A program made the position numbers and the translations under genes. Positions 1-12,696 of a stretch of DNA of 64,000 nt are shown one piece after another. Numbering within the stretch: the stretch's first letter is position 1; each line of letters starts with the position of its first letter. This DNA is from Serinus canaria. Taxonomy: Eukaryota; Chordata; Aves; Passeriformes; Fringillidae. The DNA is taken from NCBI RefSeq assembly GCF_022539315.1, contig NC_066332.1:3863001-3927000 (forward strand). Reading direction: 5' to 3'. The notes below the pieces were generated by a model that saw nothing but the letters and a program-made list of their open reading frames with translations, was not told where the DNA came from and did not search any database.

Positions 1-654
1 GTGCTATCAGCCTGAGAACAGACTGAAGCAGCATCAACCGTGTGTTTAAATGGAATCCCTGGATTGATAGACACTCCTGACAAAGAGTTTGCTCTGTTGA
101 ACGTTTAGAACAGTTTCTGGTTATCATATGTAATGTTGCCATTTGATGCCCAAGAGACAATTCTTGATCCCAGTCACCTCCTTCCCATGAATTTTGTAGA
201 TTCTTTGTAAATCCAAATTACCTCCTTCTGATGAATTCGGTGGCACCAGGCTGAAACTGCAAAGCAAATGAAGTTTAATAGCACTTGATCCTTTGTTTCA
301 GACCCCCAAACGCTAAACACTTCTGCATCTGGAAATGTTCGAATGCTTAAGATGTAATCCCTAGACTCGGGTTTTGGTGTTTGGGCGTGTGCATTGATGT
401 ATAAAGAAGTGTTATATGCTGCTTACTCTATGGAGTTACTATTGCTGCCCAATCCAAGGATAAGCTCTGCTATCCGACCATTAATGCCAACTTTCACCAA
501 GGGTTGCCATACCCACTATCACGGCTCCCGGTGGGAGGGGACTCCACAAACCATCACCAGCCAGGAGGCACATTGAGGGTGCCCTGCTGACATAAATTAA
601 TAAAAGCCACCTATGAGGCTGAGGGACCCAGGGGGCGATGCTGAAACCCGGGGG
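1..654. other. 5' flanking DNA, no gene recognised
   Basis: AT-balanced sequence without a recognisable exon, repeat or RNA gene. In mammals the gene EFCAB5 lies head-to-head upstream of SSH2, but I see no exon of it on the minus strand here. GC content rises sharply from about 610 onward, where the promoter island begins. Confidence 0.6.
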
Positions 655-860
655 GAGAATGCCGGCACCCCCGCTCCCTCTAGAACGGGGTGGGGATGCC
701 GGGGCCCCCCTGCCCATCGCAGCCCCCTCAAGAATTAGGGTGAGGATGTCGAGCCCCTCCAGCCTATCGAAGCCCTCTCCCGGACCGGGGTGACGATGTC
801 GAGGCCCCCAGGCCACCGCAGCCCCCTCAGGGACCGGGGCTGGGAGCGCCGGGACCGCCC
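655..860. repeat. 50-bp GC-rich minisatellite at the upstream SSH2 promoter
   Basis: Tandem units can be aligned directly: a shortened unit at 655-691, full 50-bp units at 692-741, 742-791 and 792-841, and a partial decayed unit to about 860. Each begins with a GATG core (GGGGATGCCG, GAGGATGTCG, GACGATGTCG), passes through a C-rich middle with GCAGCCCCCTC or a variant, and ends in an ACCGGGGT-like or AGGGT box. It abuts the CpG-island promoter and ends about 280 bp before the start codon. It creates antisense ORFs that are composition artefacts. Confidence 0.85.
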
Positions 861-1094
861 AGGAGCCGCCGGCGCCGCGGGGGTTAACGCGGCACGGCCG
901 CCAGGGGGCGGCGCCGCGCGCGCGCTGACAGCCGGCGCGTGCGCGCTGGCAATTCATTGTGCCCGGCCGGCCCGGCCCCGCCGCGCCTCAGTCGGCGAGA
1001 GGCCGCGGGCGCGCGCGGAGCTGCTGCCGCTGCCGCCCCCTGCGGCCGTCGCCGCCGTGCCACCTCCGCTCCGCTCCCTTCCCCTGTCCCCGCC

Positions 1095-1103
1095 ATGGAG
1101 TGA
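1095..1103 (+). other. SSH2: Minimal two-codon upstream ORF (ATG GAG TGA)
   Basis: ATG-GAG-TGA sits 36 nt before the main start codon. The uORF start has a near-ideal context (G at -3, G at +4, GCCATGG), whereas the main ATG has T at -3. The uORF is in the same frame as the main ORF, so its TGA also bars any upstream amino-terminal extension. It lies in the 5'UTR only if transcription starts upstream of 1095, which the island layout suggests but does not prove. Confidence 0.6.
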
Positions 1104-1139
1104 GGCCCCCGCCGGACGGGGGGGCCCCGCCGCGCCTCG

Positions 1140-1202
1140 ATGGCTCTGGTTACGGTGCAGCGCTCGCCTACCCCCAGCGCCACCTCCAGCCCCTGCGCCT
1201 CG
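1140..1202 (+). CDS. SSH2: SSH2 coding exon 1
   Basis: Twenty-one codons start MALVTVQRSPTPSA and end in SPCAS, followed by a strong donor (TCG|GTGAGT). The exon ends in phase 0. MALVT[VL]QRSPTPS is the conserved start of vertebrate SSH1 and SSH2; the V at position 6 and the SSPCAS ending fit SSH2. It is a Ser/Thr/Pro-rich, presumably disordered tail. The start is fixed by homology and by the in-frame stop at 1101. The exon lies in the upstream CpG island. Confidence 0.93.
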
Positions 1203-1268
1203 GTGAGTCCCGGCGGGCACTGAGGGCAGCGCGGCGCTCGGCGGCCGTTGGGGTCCGGCGCGCGGCGC

Positions 1269-1280
1269 TGCGCATGCGCC
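1269..1280 (+). promoter_or_regulatory. NRF1-like palindromic site
   Basis: TGCGCATGCGCC matches the known NRF1 consensus YGCGCAYGCGCR at all but the last base. It lies 66 bp downstream of the exon 1 donor, inside the CpG island. NRF1 sites near the start are common in housekeeping-type promoters. Binding is inference. Confidence 0.55.
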
Positions 1281-1297
1281 GCACCCCCTCCGCCTGA

Positions 1298-1313
1298 CCC
1301 CCCCCCCCCCCCC
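1298..1313. repeat. C16 homopolymer tract in promoter island
   Basis: Sixteen consecutive C residues lie just inside intron 1. The complementary strand is a G16 tract able to form a G-quadruplex. The length is likely polymorphic and prone to sequencing error. Confidence 0.9.
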
Positions 1314-4300
1314 GGTGCCGCCGGTGTCCGGGCCCCGGGCCGGGGGCGATGCGGGCCCGCGGTGCCCGGGAACGGGGCTCACACACCCCCGGGCTGTGGC
1401 CTCCTGACAGCCGAGGGGACGGGCGGGGGTCCCGCAGCCCCTCAGCAGGCCCGGGCTGGGGCAGGGCAGCTCCCTGCCGGCCCTCGTGGTATCGCAGGGT
1501 CCCGGTCATACCCAGCCCCTCTGTGAAGGATGCGGCGGCGCGGGGCTGTTTCCATAAATCCGCCCGGTTTATTCTGTGTTCATTGTATGCGGTGGGAGAG
1601 GCGGGAAGCGTGTGTGGAAGCGACCTGACATGGTTAGGGCTCCGGCCGTGCTCAGCTGATCTCATCTGACAGCACCCTCTGGGTATCCCCAGTGCCTTTG
1701 CGGGCAGCCAAGGTGGTTTTCTGCCCCTTTTTTGAGAACGGTGCATGTAATCTCCACAGGGCTCTGTCAAGCCCAGGAGAGAACGGCCAGATTCCAAATC
1801 CCTGAGTGAGATGTGCGGCAGGACAGATGTTCCCATCGCTGCCCTGGGTTGGGCAGGCAGCTTTGAAGGCTTCTGCCTTTCCATGCTCTTTAAACTTGGG
1901 ACAGGCTGTTGTTTCGTTTGTTGTTTGTACTTCTCTATTATAAACCCCTGCACGTTAACCCCTTAAGCTGCTACCTACACCCCATGTGCTGTTTCTGATA
2001 TAGTCAAGGATGAGAATGAAAATAGCTTTGCTTTCACTACTGTACGCTTCGTTCTAAGTTAGCATTTATCCTTAAAAAACCTCATGCGTTATCACACTGC
2101 TGTTATGCCTGATTTGCGAATGTTTGGAGGAAGAGAATAGTTGAAATCCCAGTTGCTTCCATCCTCAGTGGGGGGGAATGAAAAAGCCAACTACTCTGAA
2201 AATATTTCTTGTTGTGTTAGGTAACCTCTTCTGAAACTAGATCAGCTGCTTGACAGGTCCTGCCTGCCCCAATGGCATTTTAGCTGTCAGAACACTTACC
2301 TCTTTTTTTCCCTCTCTTTCATTCCCATGTGTCTCCTAAGGTATGTTTACTTAGCAATACAGATTAATTTCGCTTATACTTACCTGCTATAAATATTAAT
2401 GTGCTGCATTACTTCAGAGATTTCTTCCCCTTCTGACTTCTTTACCCTTTCCACTACTCCTTTTCCCATACATTTATAGCATTGAATGCATCTAGTGAGA
2501 ATAGATTGGTCTCTCTTGGCATCTTCCTTCTTTCTCCCATTTGGATGCATCTTCCTTGGATGCATAGACCCTCCCTTTATTAAATATTTTATATATATAT
2601 GAACAATTAGTTGTATTCTCTAAAGCTTTTCCATCTGCAACAGCCAGGCTGTTTCCCAGCCAATTAAATTAAATTGAAATCGTGCTGATATTTGGATATT
2701 ACTTAGTTGTTAAATATAAAAACAACTCCCTGTGGAGCCTGATAAATCCAGAGGATGCAGCCTTGGGTTTATGTGTCTGTATTCTGTTTCTCCCTTGACA
2801 TGATATGGAGGTGTGTTCTGTACCAGAAATAAGTGTGTGGCATATTCCTGGCCTGGTTTTGGGCTTCATAATTACTTCTGCTTTCTCAGACTCCTCTTGC
2901 AGTGTAAAGTGAACTTGATTTTCATCACGATCTTAACTGCTATTGTTTGAACACTTCTGCATTTCCTGTTGCAGCTTCCTAACCACACTTCACTATTGGG
3001 CTGCCCTTTTAGCCTCCTAGATATCTGGGGTGGGTTGTTTCTCCCTCCTTCTGTTAGAGCTCGTGTGTGTTCCTCCTTTGCCACAAACTTCTTGTTTCTC
3101 AATCCAAACTTTATCATTTCAGATGATTCTCCTTCCTCAGCTGCTGAGGGTTTGTGAGCAGGGCAGACACATTTTTAGTCCTTAGGAAGGCTTTGGTCCT
3201 AAGCCTGCCTCACTTGCCATTCTTCTGGATCCCTGTCAACTGCAGCAGGAGGACTTGATTCTTTCAGTTTTAAGTCAAATTGTTTCAACCAATCTGTATT
3301 AAACTGTTGGTGGGTTCCTTTGACTGTCTCCAGGTTACCTCTTTAAATGAAAGCTCATCTTGCTCAATAATTTTATCAGTAGGATAAGGGTCTGTCCTTG
3401 CTGTTTCTGAGCAAAGATTATCTGGTAACTGCTGGAACTTAACTGCTTCAACTTGTGGGCAAGGGAGAGGCATGTTAGTGTGCAAGCATATGACTATGTC
3501 TAATTCTGTTTCCAGGTCACTAAGAATTTTGAGGACAGAAAAGGATTCTCTTTTTAAATTGCTTGATGTCTTTTTGCTTCAGAGATAAACTTCTCAGACA
3601 AGGAGAAAGGGTGAAATTGGTGTCCTCAAACTGGATTTTTTGCATTAAGTATGCCCTATAAACTGTTATAATTGGCTCTTGGAGATTCAGGGGAATAGCT
3701 GATCTGAATCACTCTGAAATTGGACGCTTTTATTTATAGGTTTTTATCTTGTTCTCATTGCCACAGAGCATCTCATGAGCATTCATTTCAGGGTAGTTCA
3801 TGCAAAGTGTTGATTATACATTTACAGCCCTCTGGTTGCTTGATGACTTGTAAAATTCCTTTAATTGTCTGTCCAGACTTTTGCTGTTTGTTTTGGCCTT
3901 TGGTTATGCAGTCACTCTTGAGAAATAAGACTGCAATCTTCAATCCTTACAGCAGAGTAGTTGTCTTCTGATGTGCCATGTTAGCAAAAAGTGGTGGCAG
4001 ACAGGGCCATGCTACAGTAAAATACAAAGATGCCATGAGGTCCTTGGTGCTGATGCTGTTGTATTGCTCAATGCAGTTCTTTGGTGATAATTACCTGTAT
4101 TGGAAATAATCTATTGAAACTTGGCCTTTTAAGATATTTTTGATGCACAGTTACCAAAAAATTGTATCTGTAATTTCTGAAAAGTGCTATTTTCCTTTTG
4201 TTTATTATATCTCTTTCCTGAGAAGTGAAGAAGCTGGGCAGGCAATCTGGCCCTGGCTGCTCTCACAGTTCACTTGTCTTCCCTACCCCGAGGGAGGCAA

Positions 4301-7300
4301 TATGCTTCTATTGGAAGGGACCGACTGACCCAAAAAGAGAGGATACACTGGGTATATATTGTTCTAAAATGCACAGTTTGGGAAAAAAAATATGCTAAAG
4401 CAAATTAAAACCTAAATCATTGGACTTCCCCTCCTTAACCTCAGGAGAACAGCTTGAGCAGGAAGTAGAGTCGTGGAAATGTGTTTGGGAGTGTCTGTCA
4501 TGTTGTGCTTGGAAGCTCCTTGCTGGTAGAATGTACAGGAAATATTTTCCCCACTTCTTTATGGGGAAGCTAAATATAACATTTCTCTACCCCTGGTCCT
4601 GTAATTGCTGTTTAACAGTGTGGTAATTGTGAGTTTACTTAATCATTGATAAGTCCAGTCTATCTCACAAAGAACTTATTTTTCTATTTTCCTTTTTTTA
4701 AATAAATAAATTAAGATCTTGATTGCTGCTGCATGGATAAGGTTATGGAGAGTTGATTTTTGGAGGAACAAAAATGTAGCTGGGCAGTCAGAAGCTTCCT
4801 ATGAAATATTTAGTAAAGTTAGGAATGCCTAATATTTGAAGATGCTCTGACCAGTAAAGATCATCTATTGTTTCTTGGTTTTCTCCAGCTGATGTCTTTC
4901 AGACATAGCCTGAGCTCTGAAAACTGAAGGTTTTGGAGGCAGTGGCCCAGAAGAATGAGCTGATTCCTGCTTTAGGCAAACCTTGTAGTGCCCCACAGGT
5001 ACCTGTTTCCTCTGGTGCCAGCTGTCACCATTTGGGAGATAAAACTGTTTCAGTGAGGTGATCTGTAACTTCCAGTCTTTTAAATTTCTGCTGAAAGCCC
5101 TGTGAGGGAGCCAGGAGGCCTCCACCTCTTCCTGGGTGTGATGCTGTGTTGTTAAAAGATGATTTCTCTCCAGCTGGGCAAGACCAGGCTGTTGGAGCAC
5201 AGATAATTTTTGTGTGTGTAAATGCATTCATGTGTGAGACTCTCCTAAAGCAGTTTGATGGTTAAACTGTGACAGAAGACCTGTCCTCCTCTGGAATATC
5301 TGCTGCCTCTTGTATACACACTGAGCAGGTTTCCTCTAGGATCTGCATGAAATGCAATGTCCCCTAAGAGGTGACAACAGTATTTGCAGCTGAGAAGGAG
5401 GATGATGACAGTGGAATTGGAGCCTCATTGAGAACCACAGAGAAACATTCTTAAAACTTGCAGAGTGCATGAAAAAAAACTTCATTTTTAAAAAGACATC
5501 TAACTCCTTTTGTAGCATATCTCAATGACGGCTTGATTTCAGTTTTCACCTCTTGAGTTCCAGTGGCACATAAATTCTTGTGTTTTGAAAAGGAGCTTGT
5601 AATTTAAAAATTCAAATAGCTTGTGATGCTGTAATGAGTCATTATCTGACCAGTATTGATTCTTGCTGTTTAAGAAATGAAAATAAGTTGAAAAGGGCAG
5701 AGTATAGTAACATCTACAGTCATTCTGGGAGCCAATGACATGTTTATTTAAGTGGAAAATGCTATTTTGAGCAGAGACTGCCATCCACAAAGCAGTCTGC
5801 TGGAAATATTTTAGTGTAAGAGGGCTGCCTTTATGCAGGGGTAATGCCTGAGGATTTCCAGTTACTGGAAAAAATCCTGAGAGATCTGAAGCTGCAACTC
5901 TTCTGTCTTGGGAAATGAAAAAGAAAAAAAAAAAGGAAATAGCCTTTGGGCAGCTTAGCTCAGTGAAGCTGCTCCCTGATCACAGCCTGCAGCTCAAGGT
6001 TTCATTCTTCAGTCACAACAAGCCACATCCTCCCAGGACCAGCTGAAGCAAGGGGGCTCTTAGCAGGCTTTGCAGTCTTCATGTCTGACTCTTGCTGTTG
6101 CCATTAGCAAGAAGTACAAATGGAGCTGCTGCTTTGTGACCAGTGCTGCCTTCATGTGAACTGGCCCTGCCACTCAAGAGCTCTCAGGCTGGTCAGTTGC
6201 CTGCTCCAGGTGTTCCAGTTCTTTAGTTCAGTCTCTGAATTAAACATATCTCCACTCTGTGCCATTGATTTGCCTGAGGGTCCTTTTAATTTGATTATTA
6301 GGTAGTGACAATGAAACTCATATGTTTTGCATAAAAGGGGAACCTTGGAAGCAGGAGAAGAAAGAGGTGATGCTTATTGGAAGTAGTCAGTGATTTAAGC
6401 AAGGCACACACTGTTTCTTAGCTTTTGGCTGGAAGCTATTCCTCTGGAGTGCTCTGTTTAAAGGGGTAAAAAATTATGAGGGCTAAAAGCCATTTTTGCA
6501 TTTCTGAGTTGGGCCATATAAATTGGTTAAATTACTGTCAACCCAACAATCTGCAAAATGTCTTATCACAGTACTGCAATATTGCAGTGTGTGTTCATGT
6601 ATTTTAGTCAGCATTTGGGGAGGCTTCTGTATATAGGGGTTTGAATGTGTCAATAGCTTTTTGCCCAAATAGAATTCCTCTGAATATGCATCTTATCAGC
6701 ATTGCTCATTGCAGGCTGCTCTCCTCTCGGAAGGCAGAAAACGTTGCTGTGAGATGAGTCACACCGTTTAACAGCTTGTTGCTTCCATGGTGAGACGCAC
6801 CCTTGCTGTGCATGCCAGTGCTCATGGAACTCCTGGCAAATGCCCTGTGACGTGAACTCCTTATGGCCCCGTCCATGGAACGCCCCTGGCACTCTGAAAC
6901 GCCTTGTGCTTGTGGCTCCTCGCTGCTGTTGGGTGCACTGCTCCTCCTCCTCTTCCTCCCAAGAGACTCCCAAACTGAGGCTTCATGGAAATAATGAAGT
7001 TATTGCATTGGTGGGGGCTGTTCCAGGGTGAAATTACTGGGGAACTTAAGGCCACAGTGTAAACTTCTTGTATTGAAGTAATCAAAGACGTTAGAGTATT
7101 TCATCTGAGCTGTTTTGAAAGAAGTGTTTTATCAGAGATCATACTGTCCCTGTACTGAGCTCATACCAGAGCTCAGGAGGTGGCTTTGAGGCTTGAGCTT
7201 TCCACCGCTCTGCCAGTGGAGAAGCACAGGAGATATTGGAGAATTAAATTCCAGAGATGTTGTCTCAGGAGTTGGACTGCAACTTGTAACTAAATTAAAT

Positions 7301-9299
7301 ATCTGAAAAGTAAATTTTAATATGGAAAGCCAGTCCTGTCCAGAGAACTGTGGCTGTCCTATTCTCATTGGCTGCTACCATGTCCCTTCTGTTTTGATGT
7401 GCAGAACTGTCAGATTTAAAATTGCAGCAAGAACTTTTAAGACTTGTTCAACTGGCTTGGTTTCACTTCAACAGCTGACATCTGAGAATTGTGTACATTA
7501 GGATTCTTCAGAAAAAACCCTGAAACAAAACATGTCATGCTTTTCATCTTTTCATTTTACAGGATGATGAGAGGGAGGGATAGGGCATGTGCCTTGCATG
7601 TGTAAAGTGCTTTGCTTTCCAAAGGAGAGCTGGCTGGTAGTTAGAGGTAGTCTGACTCTTCTGGGTAGTGCAGGACCAACCCTTTCACTCAGTCCATCTA
7701 AAAATGGAGTTTCCCACAAGTCTCTGAAGCTCCTGAATGGACTGCAGAGAGTCAGCTAATGTCTGTGAGCTTCTTGCATAGTAGCAGGTATCCTTTGGAG
7801 CCTGCTGTTCCCTTGCAGTAGTTCTGAGTCCTGGAGCATCTTCAGTAGGAAACAGGGTGTCACACTGGAAATTTAGCTCATGAGTTGCTGTGGGGCAGGC
7901 AGGGAAATGACTCAGCTCTCTGACCTAGAGACAGGAGCTAAACCTAGGTACAAGAGGAAGTGCTAGGTGATGAGATAAAGGTGTTTCTAGAATAAGGATT
8001 GATTCTTTTTTTGTTCTTCTTTGTTTGTGTTGTCTTTCGTTTTTGTTTTCCTTTCCGAAGTCCTCCTCAACAGTTTTAAATAGTTTGAAGACAAACAGCT
8101 CTGGGCATGTTCTTCAAAGATGTTGTAACCACTGCATTTAAATACAGTTCTTCAAGATGTGGTAGGAAACAGCTAGGTGCTGTATTGTCTTCCAGAGTGA
8201 AGTGCAAACCTTGAAATGACAGCCCCTCCCTCCCCTTTGCCCTTTCACATTGCAGAATGGTTAACAACGATTTAATTCACACTCTAACCAAATATTTTTT
8301 TACTGCAACATCCAGTGAGATTGATTACTGCTAGTTTGCTCTGGGTTTTTTTTACAGCTGAGCTGTGCTTACATGGGGGAGCAAACTTGTGACTTCAAAA
8401 AGTGAAGTGAAACAGGACAAATTAGACCTTTTTGTTCTTTGCGGTGTTTCTTCCTCCTTGGTAGTATTTTGGTTCAGCAGCAGTTACTAGAATGTGTAAG
8501 CCTGAATTCCACCTCTTAATGAATCCTGAGACAGCAGCTACCCCTGTAGTGTGGGTCGAGTTTAATATTGTATAAACTTGTCAGTAGAGTTGCAGATGGG
8601 AATCAAATATTAATACATTATCTCTTGCTTTTAGTGTTTGCCTGCCACTGCATCCCTCAGCACTTTGCTGTGTGGCTGCCTTGGTGCTGGGAGGGACTTG
8701 TCCTTCAGTGCAGCTTCTGCTCTGCTCCTGAATCTCAAATAAGAGATTATCAGGGAAAACCAATATGAGCAGAGCATATTTTCAACCCCCTTCCCAAAAG
8801 CTGGCCATAGTTGTAGGATACTTTAAGGCAAGGGAGGTATTACTAGTTAACATTTATAGTGTGACTGGAATAGAGTTTGCACAGTCTCAGTGGGTGAATA
8901 TTTTCCACAGAGACTTTACAGATCCCTGGTTTCATCTTGCGCATCATGCTGCAAAGATAACAACTGTGCCACACGCTTCTGCAACCCACACTTCTGGTCC
9001 TTGAAGTGGAATTTTTCTCCTTTACACATAAACCAGAAACTGCTCTGGTGGGGAGGAAGCTCTGTTTAACTTAGATCTGTTCGTGTTGACCATACATGGC
9101 TGAGACAGTTATTTTTGGGCAGTTTCTATCTCCTTCTCATATGACTGAGAAAGTTCAAACTTGACTTTGCCTTGAGGAGAAGGGAAAAGTTTGAGAATTT
9201 TTTTTTTAGTATTTGAGGTGAAGATGGCATGAGCCAAAATAAATTTTTAAGCTTGAGCACTTGCTCAGGTCTTGGTCCTGAATTTGAGAAGTGCCCCAT

Positions 9300-9390
9300 T
9301 TAAAAAGTAAAGTAATAAAAAACCCAACAAAACCAAAACTAAACAACCCCCTCCCTATAAACAGCCCCACAAAAACCAATCCAAAATTAC
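9300..9390. repeat. A/C-rich low-complexity tract
   Basis: Runs of A interrupted by CCC and CAA triplets (ACCCAACAAAACC-type text) extend over about 90 bp. No target-site duplication or element body is recognisable beside it. Confidence 0.6.
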
Positions 9391-12300
9391 TCAGCTTGTT
9401 TAAAATTTAAACTTACAAGTTTGATTTTAGGACAGGTGAGCACAGAACGCCTTGAGCCGAAGGGAGTACAAGACAGAGACAGTTTGAGGTGAGGAGCAAT
9501 CTGTTTGTGTCAGAATTTCATTTACTTGCTGAGAAGTGGGGCATCCTGGACGTATTCCACCCTCCTTAAACTTCACTTGGGTGGTGAACATTCTCTGCAT
9601 ATGCTGTGGGAGATGCTGAAGAACCCTGAAGGCTGAGAGATACCAGCAGGGTTTTGGTGCAGATTGTCTTCTGGGGGCAGATGGGGAGCGATTTCCTGGC
9701 TGAGTGCTGATAGTTTGTCTAACGTGCTGGCTTGCTCTTTGTGGCTTGGCACAGGTTCAGTGCTCTGTGTGGTGTGGAAGCACACTGTGTAAAACGTGAG
9801 AATTTCCTGCTGTGATAAGGAACCAACAGTTCTTCCAACAGGTGCAGTCTTTAGCTGCAGTCCTGAAGATATAACAGAAATGTTTGCTGTCATGGGCCTT
9901 CAGTATTGTCAATCTCAAACTGAGTCTGGCCTGAACAGTTTAGAAGGCAGAGCTTTGCTTTCTGCCTTGCACTGCTATGATAAGAGAATTAGGAGGGGAA
10001 ACTGTGTTCAAGAATCTCTAATCCATGATGATGACTGTGACTGAAATGAATAATCTTATTTTAAAGGGTGCTCTAAACCACTAAAGGTTTATAAATATTA
10101 ATTTTGTTCATTTGTTTCCTAATAAAAGGCTTTTATTCATGAAATCGCTATTTATTTATTAACCTGACAAACTAATAGCAAGCTCTCCTCTTTCAGTGTA
10201 TGCATGTGCCATATCACAATTCTGCTTGTCACCGTAATAAGAACTTCATTCATCTGCCTTAAAATGTCATTGATAACAACCTGGCAGTGGCCCAGCTTGG
10301 AGCAAGTTAACTACAAAAGGCTGCATTGTAAACCTTTCTGAGAGTACATGCTACATTAAGTCTAAAATTAAGAAAAAAAAAAAAGAGAGAAAGAGAAATG
10401 TGCAGGCTGGTCCAAGTGTCATACAACTGCCAAATAGCTTCAAACCTCTGGAAAATAATGGAATTCTGTATGGAGGAATTCTGGCTGAGATGGGTTAGTT
10501 TGGAATGAAGGATGCATTCTGCTCACTTTGAAATCTTTGGGGTACGCTGAATTTATAAGCCTCATCTTAAAATCAGAGGGAATGCTTTGCTGAACCACAA
10601 GCAGCTAAATGAGAGCTTGGACATGTAAGGATCTTGTTATTTCCTTTAGTCTTGTCTTTCTGCAACCAGGATAAAAGCTACAATCTGAAAACAGTCATAT
10701 GCCTCTGGAATTTACTGCTGGGAATACTGGGAGTTTGTCTTGGTTATAGAAACCTTCCCTGACCCCATCTGCAGCTTGGGCACCAAACAAATTTATCCTC
10801 CCATAAGTTCACAGAGTTAGCAAGGAGGGTCTATCACACACTGAAGTTCAAATATCTGGTCTCTGCCAGCTCCTCTGGAGGGACCTGAGCTGCTCCTTGC
10901 TCTGCAGTCCTTTGGATGGGGCTCCATGTTCACGGAGGTTTAGGGCTTCCTGCCTTTGACTCTCCTGTTCTTAAAACTATTACAAATTAAATTAGTAGCC
11001 TGGGTGAGAGTGAACTGATCTGTCCAGAGTTTATGAACTTTATGGACAAAAGCTCCCAGGGACCTTTAGAACGGGCCATGTCCTGTGCTGCATGTGAGGG
11101 CTGTGAGGTTTGGTACAGCCCCTTACTGACCTAGGCAGTCTCACTGAACAATTTAACAGCTGAGTTGACTGTGAAGCTTTAACACATCTTCAGCCAAGGT
11201 CTTCTGGGAACTCTAAGCATGCGTTAAACACCATGGTTCTCATCCTACACCCCAGACATGGCAAAAGCTTAGGCAGTGTGGGGAAGGGCTTGCTCACAAT
11301 TGATGGGTTTACAGTTAGATTTCTTAACTGGAACAAGGACTGCAAGAGTCTTTAAAAACTAAAACCCCAAACCCTGCAATTTCATGCTGCTTCACTTCTG
11401 TGGTTTTTGTTTTGTCTCTTTCTTAAGTACAGTGTATGGACAGCGCCATGGGTTAGGGAACACTTCAGCTTCATCTTCAGAGACTTTTCGTATGTAGCCT
11501 TCTGCTGAAGTCAATGGGTGTGGAGGTAAGCAGAGTGCTTTCTGACAACATCACTGCCACCCACTCTGCAGCCTGATGCACACAGCACTCCTTGTATTTG
11601 AGCATTGTTTTTCTCCAAAAAAGTCGCATGCGGTTGCACAATAAAGACACGGCTTATTTGTGTAATACAAATCTGTTCCTGCTTGTTGGTACAAAGTGCA
11701 AGCAGCGAGCATCAAAGTGCGGAGACTTCACAGATCCTGCATGAACACTTGCCACTGAACTGCAGTGACATCCTGCATTATGTCAGAATAAAGGATGACA
11801 TCACAGTTGGTCTGTGAGTGAATGGGATTTGAACTCAGGGTTGAATGTTGCTGCCTGGAGCATTTGTGCTGCTGATGCTCAACACCCTTCGCTCTGCTAC
11901 TGTTTGTTTGTTTATGTATTTTTACAGCTGCTGAGTTTAGTTTCTCAAAGGTTAATTATTTTATCAGGAGCCAGTCAGAATCACAGTTTCCTGTTTCCTT
12001 GTCTTTCTGTTGATTTCCTTTCCTGTTGAAACACAACTTTCTCTGTTGGAACAATTCAGTTGCCGCGCTCTTCAGTTTCCGTCTAGTGATTTGAAGTGTC
12101 TGAAATGGCCTGATATTCTCACAGAGATATTGACAGTGGGGTCTGGTGACTAAATTGTTGTGATAAAACAAAAATTCATTGGTTGATGCTGTTGAAATCC
12201 GCTGACTTTTCTATGCTCCTAATAGAAGGCTTTAAAATATCCAGCTGCAGACTGATCCTCTCCAAGCATGTGACACTGACATCAGTCCTAGAAGTGAGGC

Positions 12301-12696
12301 GTTGAACTGCCTCCAAAAATGAGCTCATCGGGTAATATTCAATGCACTGATTTAGCAAAATATTAATTAATTTGATTACATGATCACCTGTAAATACTGT
12401 TTGAAAGATGGGAATTCATTCCAATTTTATTTGCTACTGTTCCAGATACCAGTGTTATAAAGATCCTGTTGGTAGGACACTGTGCTCCCACTGTATGCTG
12501 GGACCTGGGCTTGGCAGAACTTATCTCTAATTGCCACTAATTTGCTTTAACACTTGACAGTTTCTTGACTTTTCTTCTCCCTGCATCCCTCCCAATAAAC
12601 TGCAGGGAATAAGACAATAATCTGTTGTCAAGCCGTCCATCTAAAGCCACTGATAAAACTTGCTTAATTTTCTTGTGGCTCCCTTGACTTTTTTAA

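Larger units (their letters stand above)
640..1530 (+). promoter_or_regulatory. SSH2: CpG-island promoter of the full-length SSH2 transcript
   Basis: Very CpG-dense sequence surrounds exon 1, with runs such as GCGCGCGCGC near 915-925 and CCGCGGGCGCGCGCGG near 1003-1018. No TATA box is evident. GCGTGCGCGC near 936-945 resembles an NRF1 half-site array. An initiator-like TCAGTC puts a plausible start near 990, which would give a 5'UTR of about 150 nt. The start point is inference; the island itself is directly visible. The density fades by about 1530, inside intron 1. Confidence 0.8.

Noticed and set aside
481..957. 158-codon minus-strand ORF in the promoter
   Set aside because: It translates the 50-bp minisatellite. 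Repetitive Pro/Gly/Ala text, no gene.
1168..1953. 261-codon minus-strand ORF over exon 1 and intron 1
   Set aside because: Low-complexity Arg/Gly/Pro/Ala-rich translation driven by the CpG island and the C16 tract; no recognisable domain. It is antisense to the true SSH2 exon.
4305..4340. Possible antisense CR1 fragment (TTGGAAGGGACC)
   Set aside because: Twelve matching bases only, with no continuation into the CR1 consensus on either side.
10018..10050. C/D-box-like text (TGATGAT ... CTGA)
   Set aside because: The boxes are only a few bases apart and lack terminal stems; not a snoRNA.
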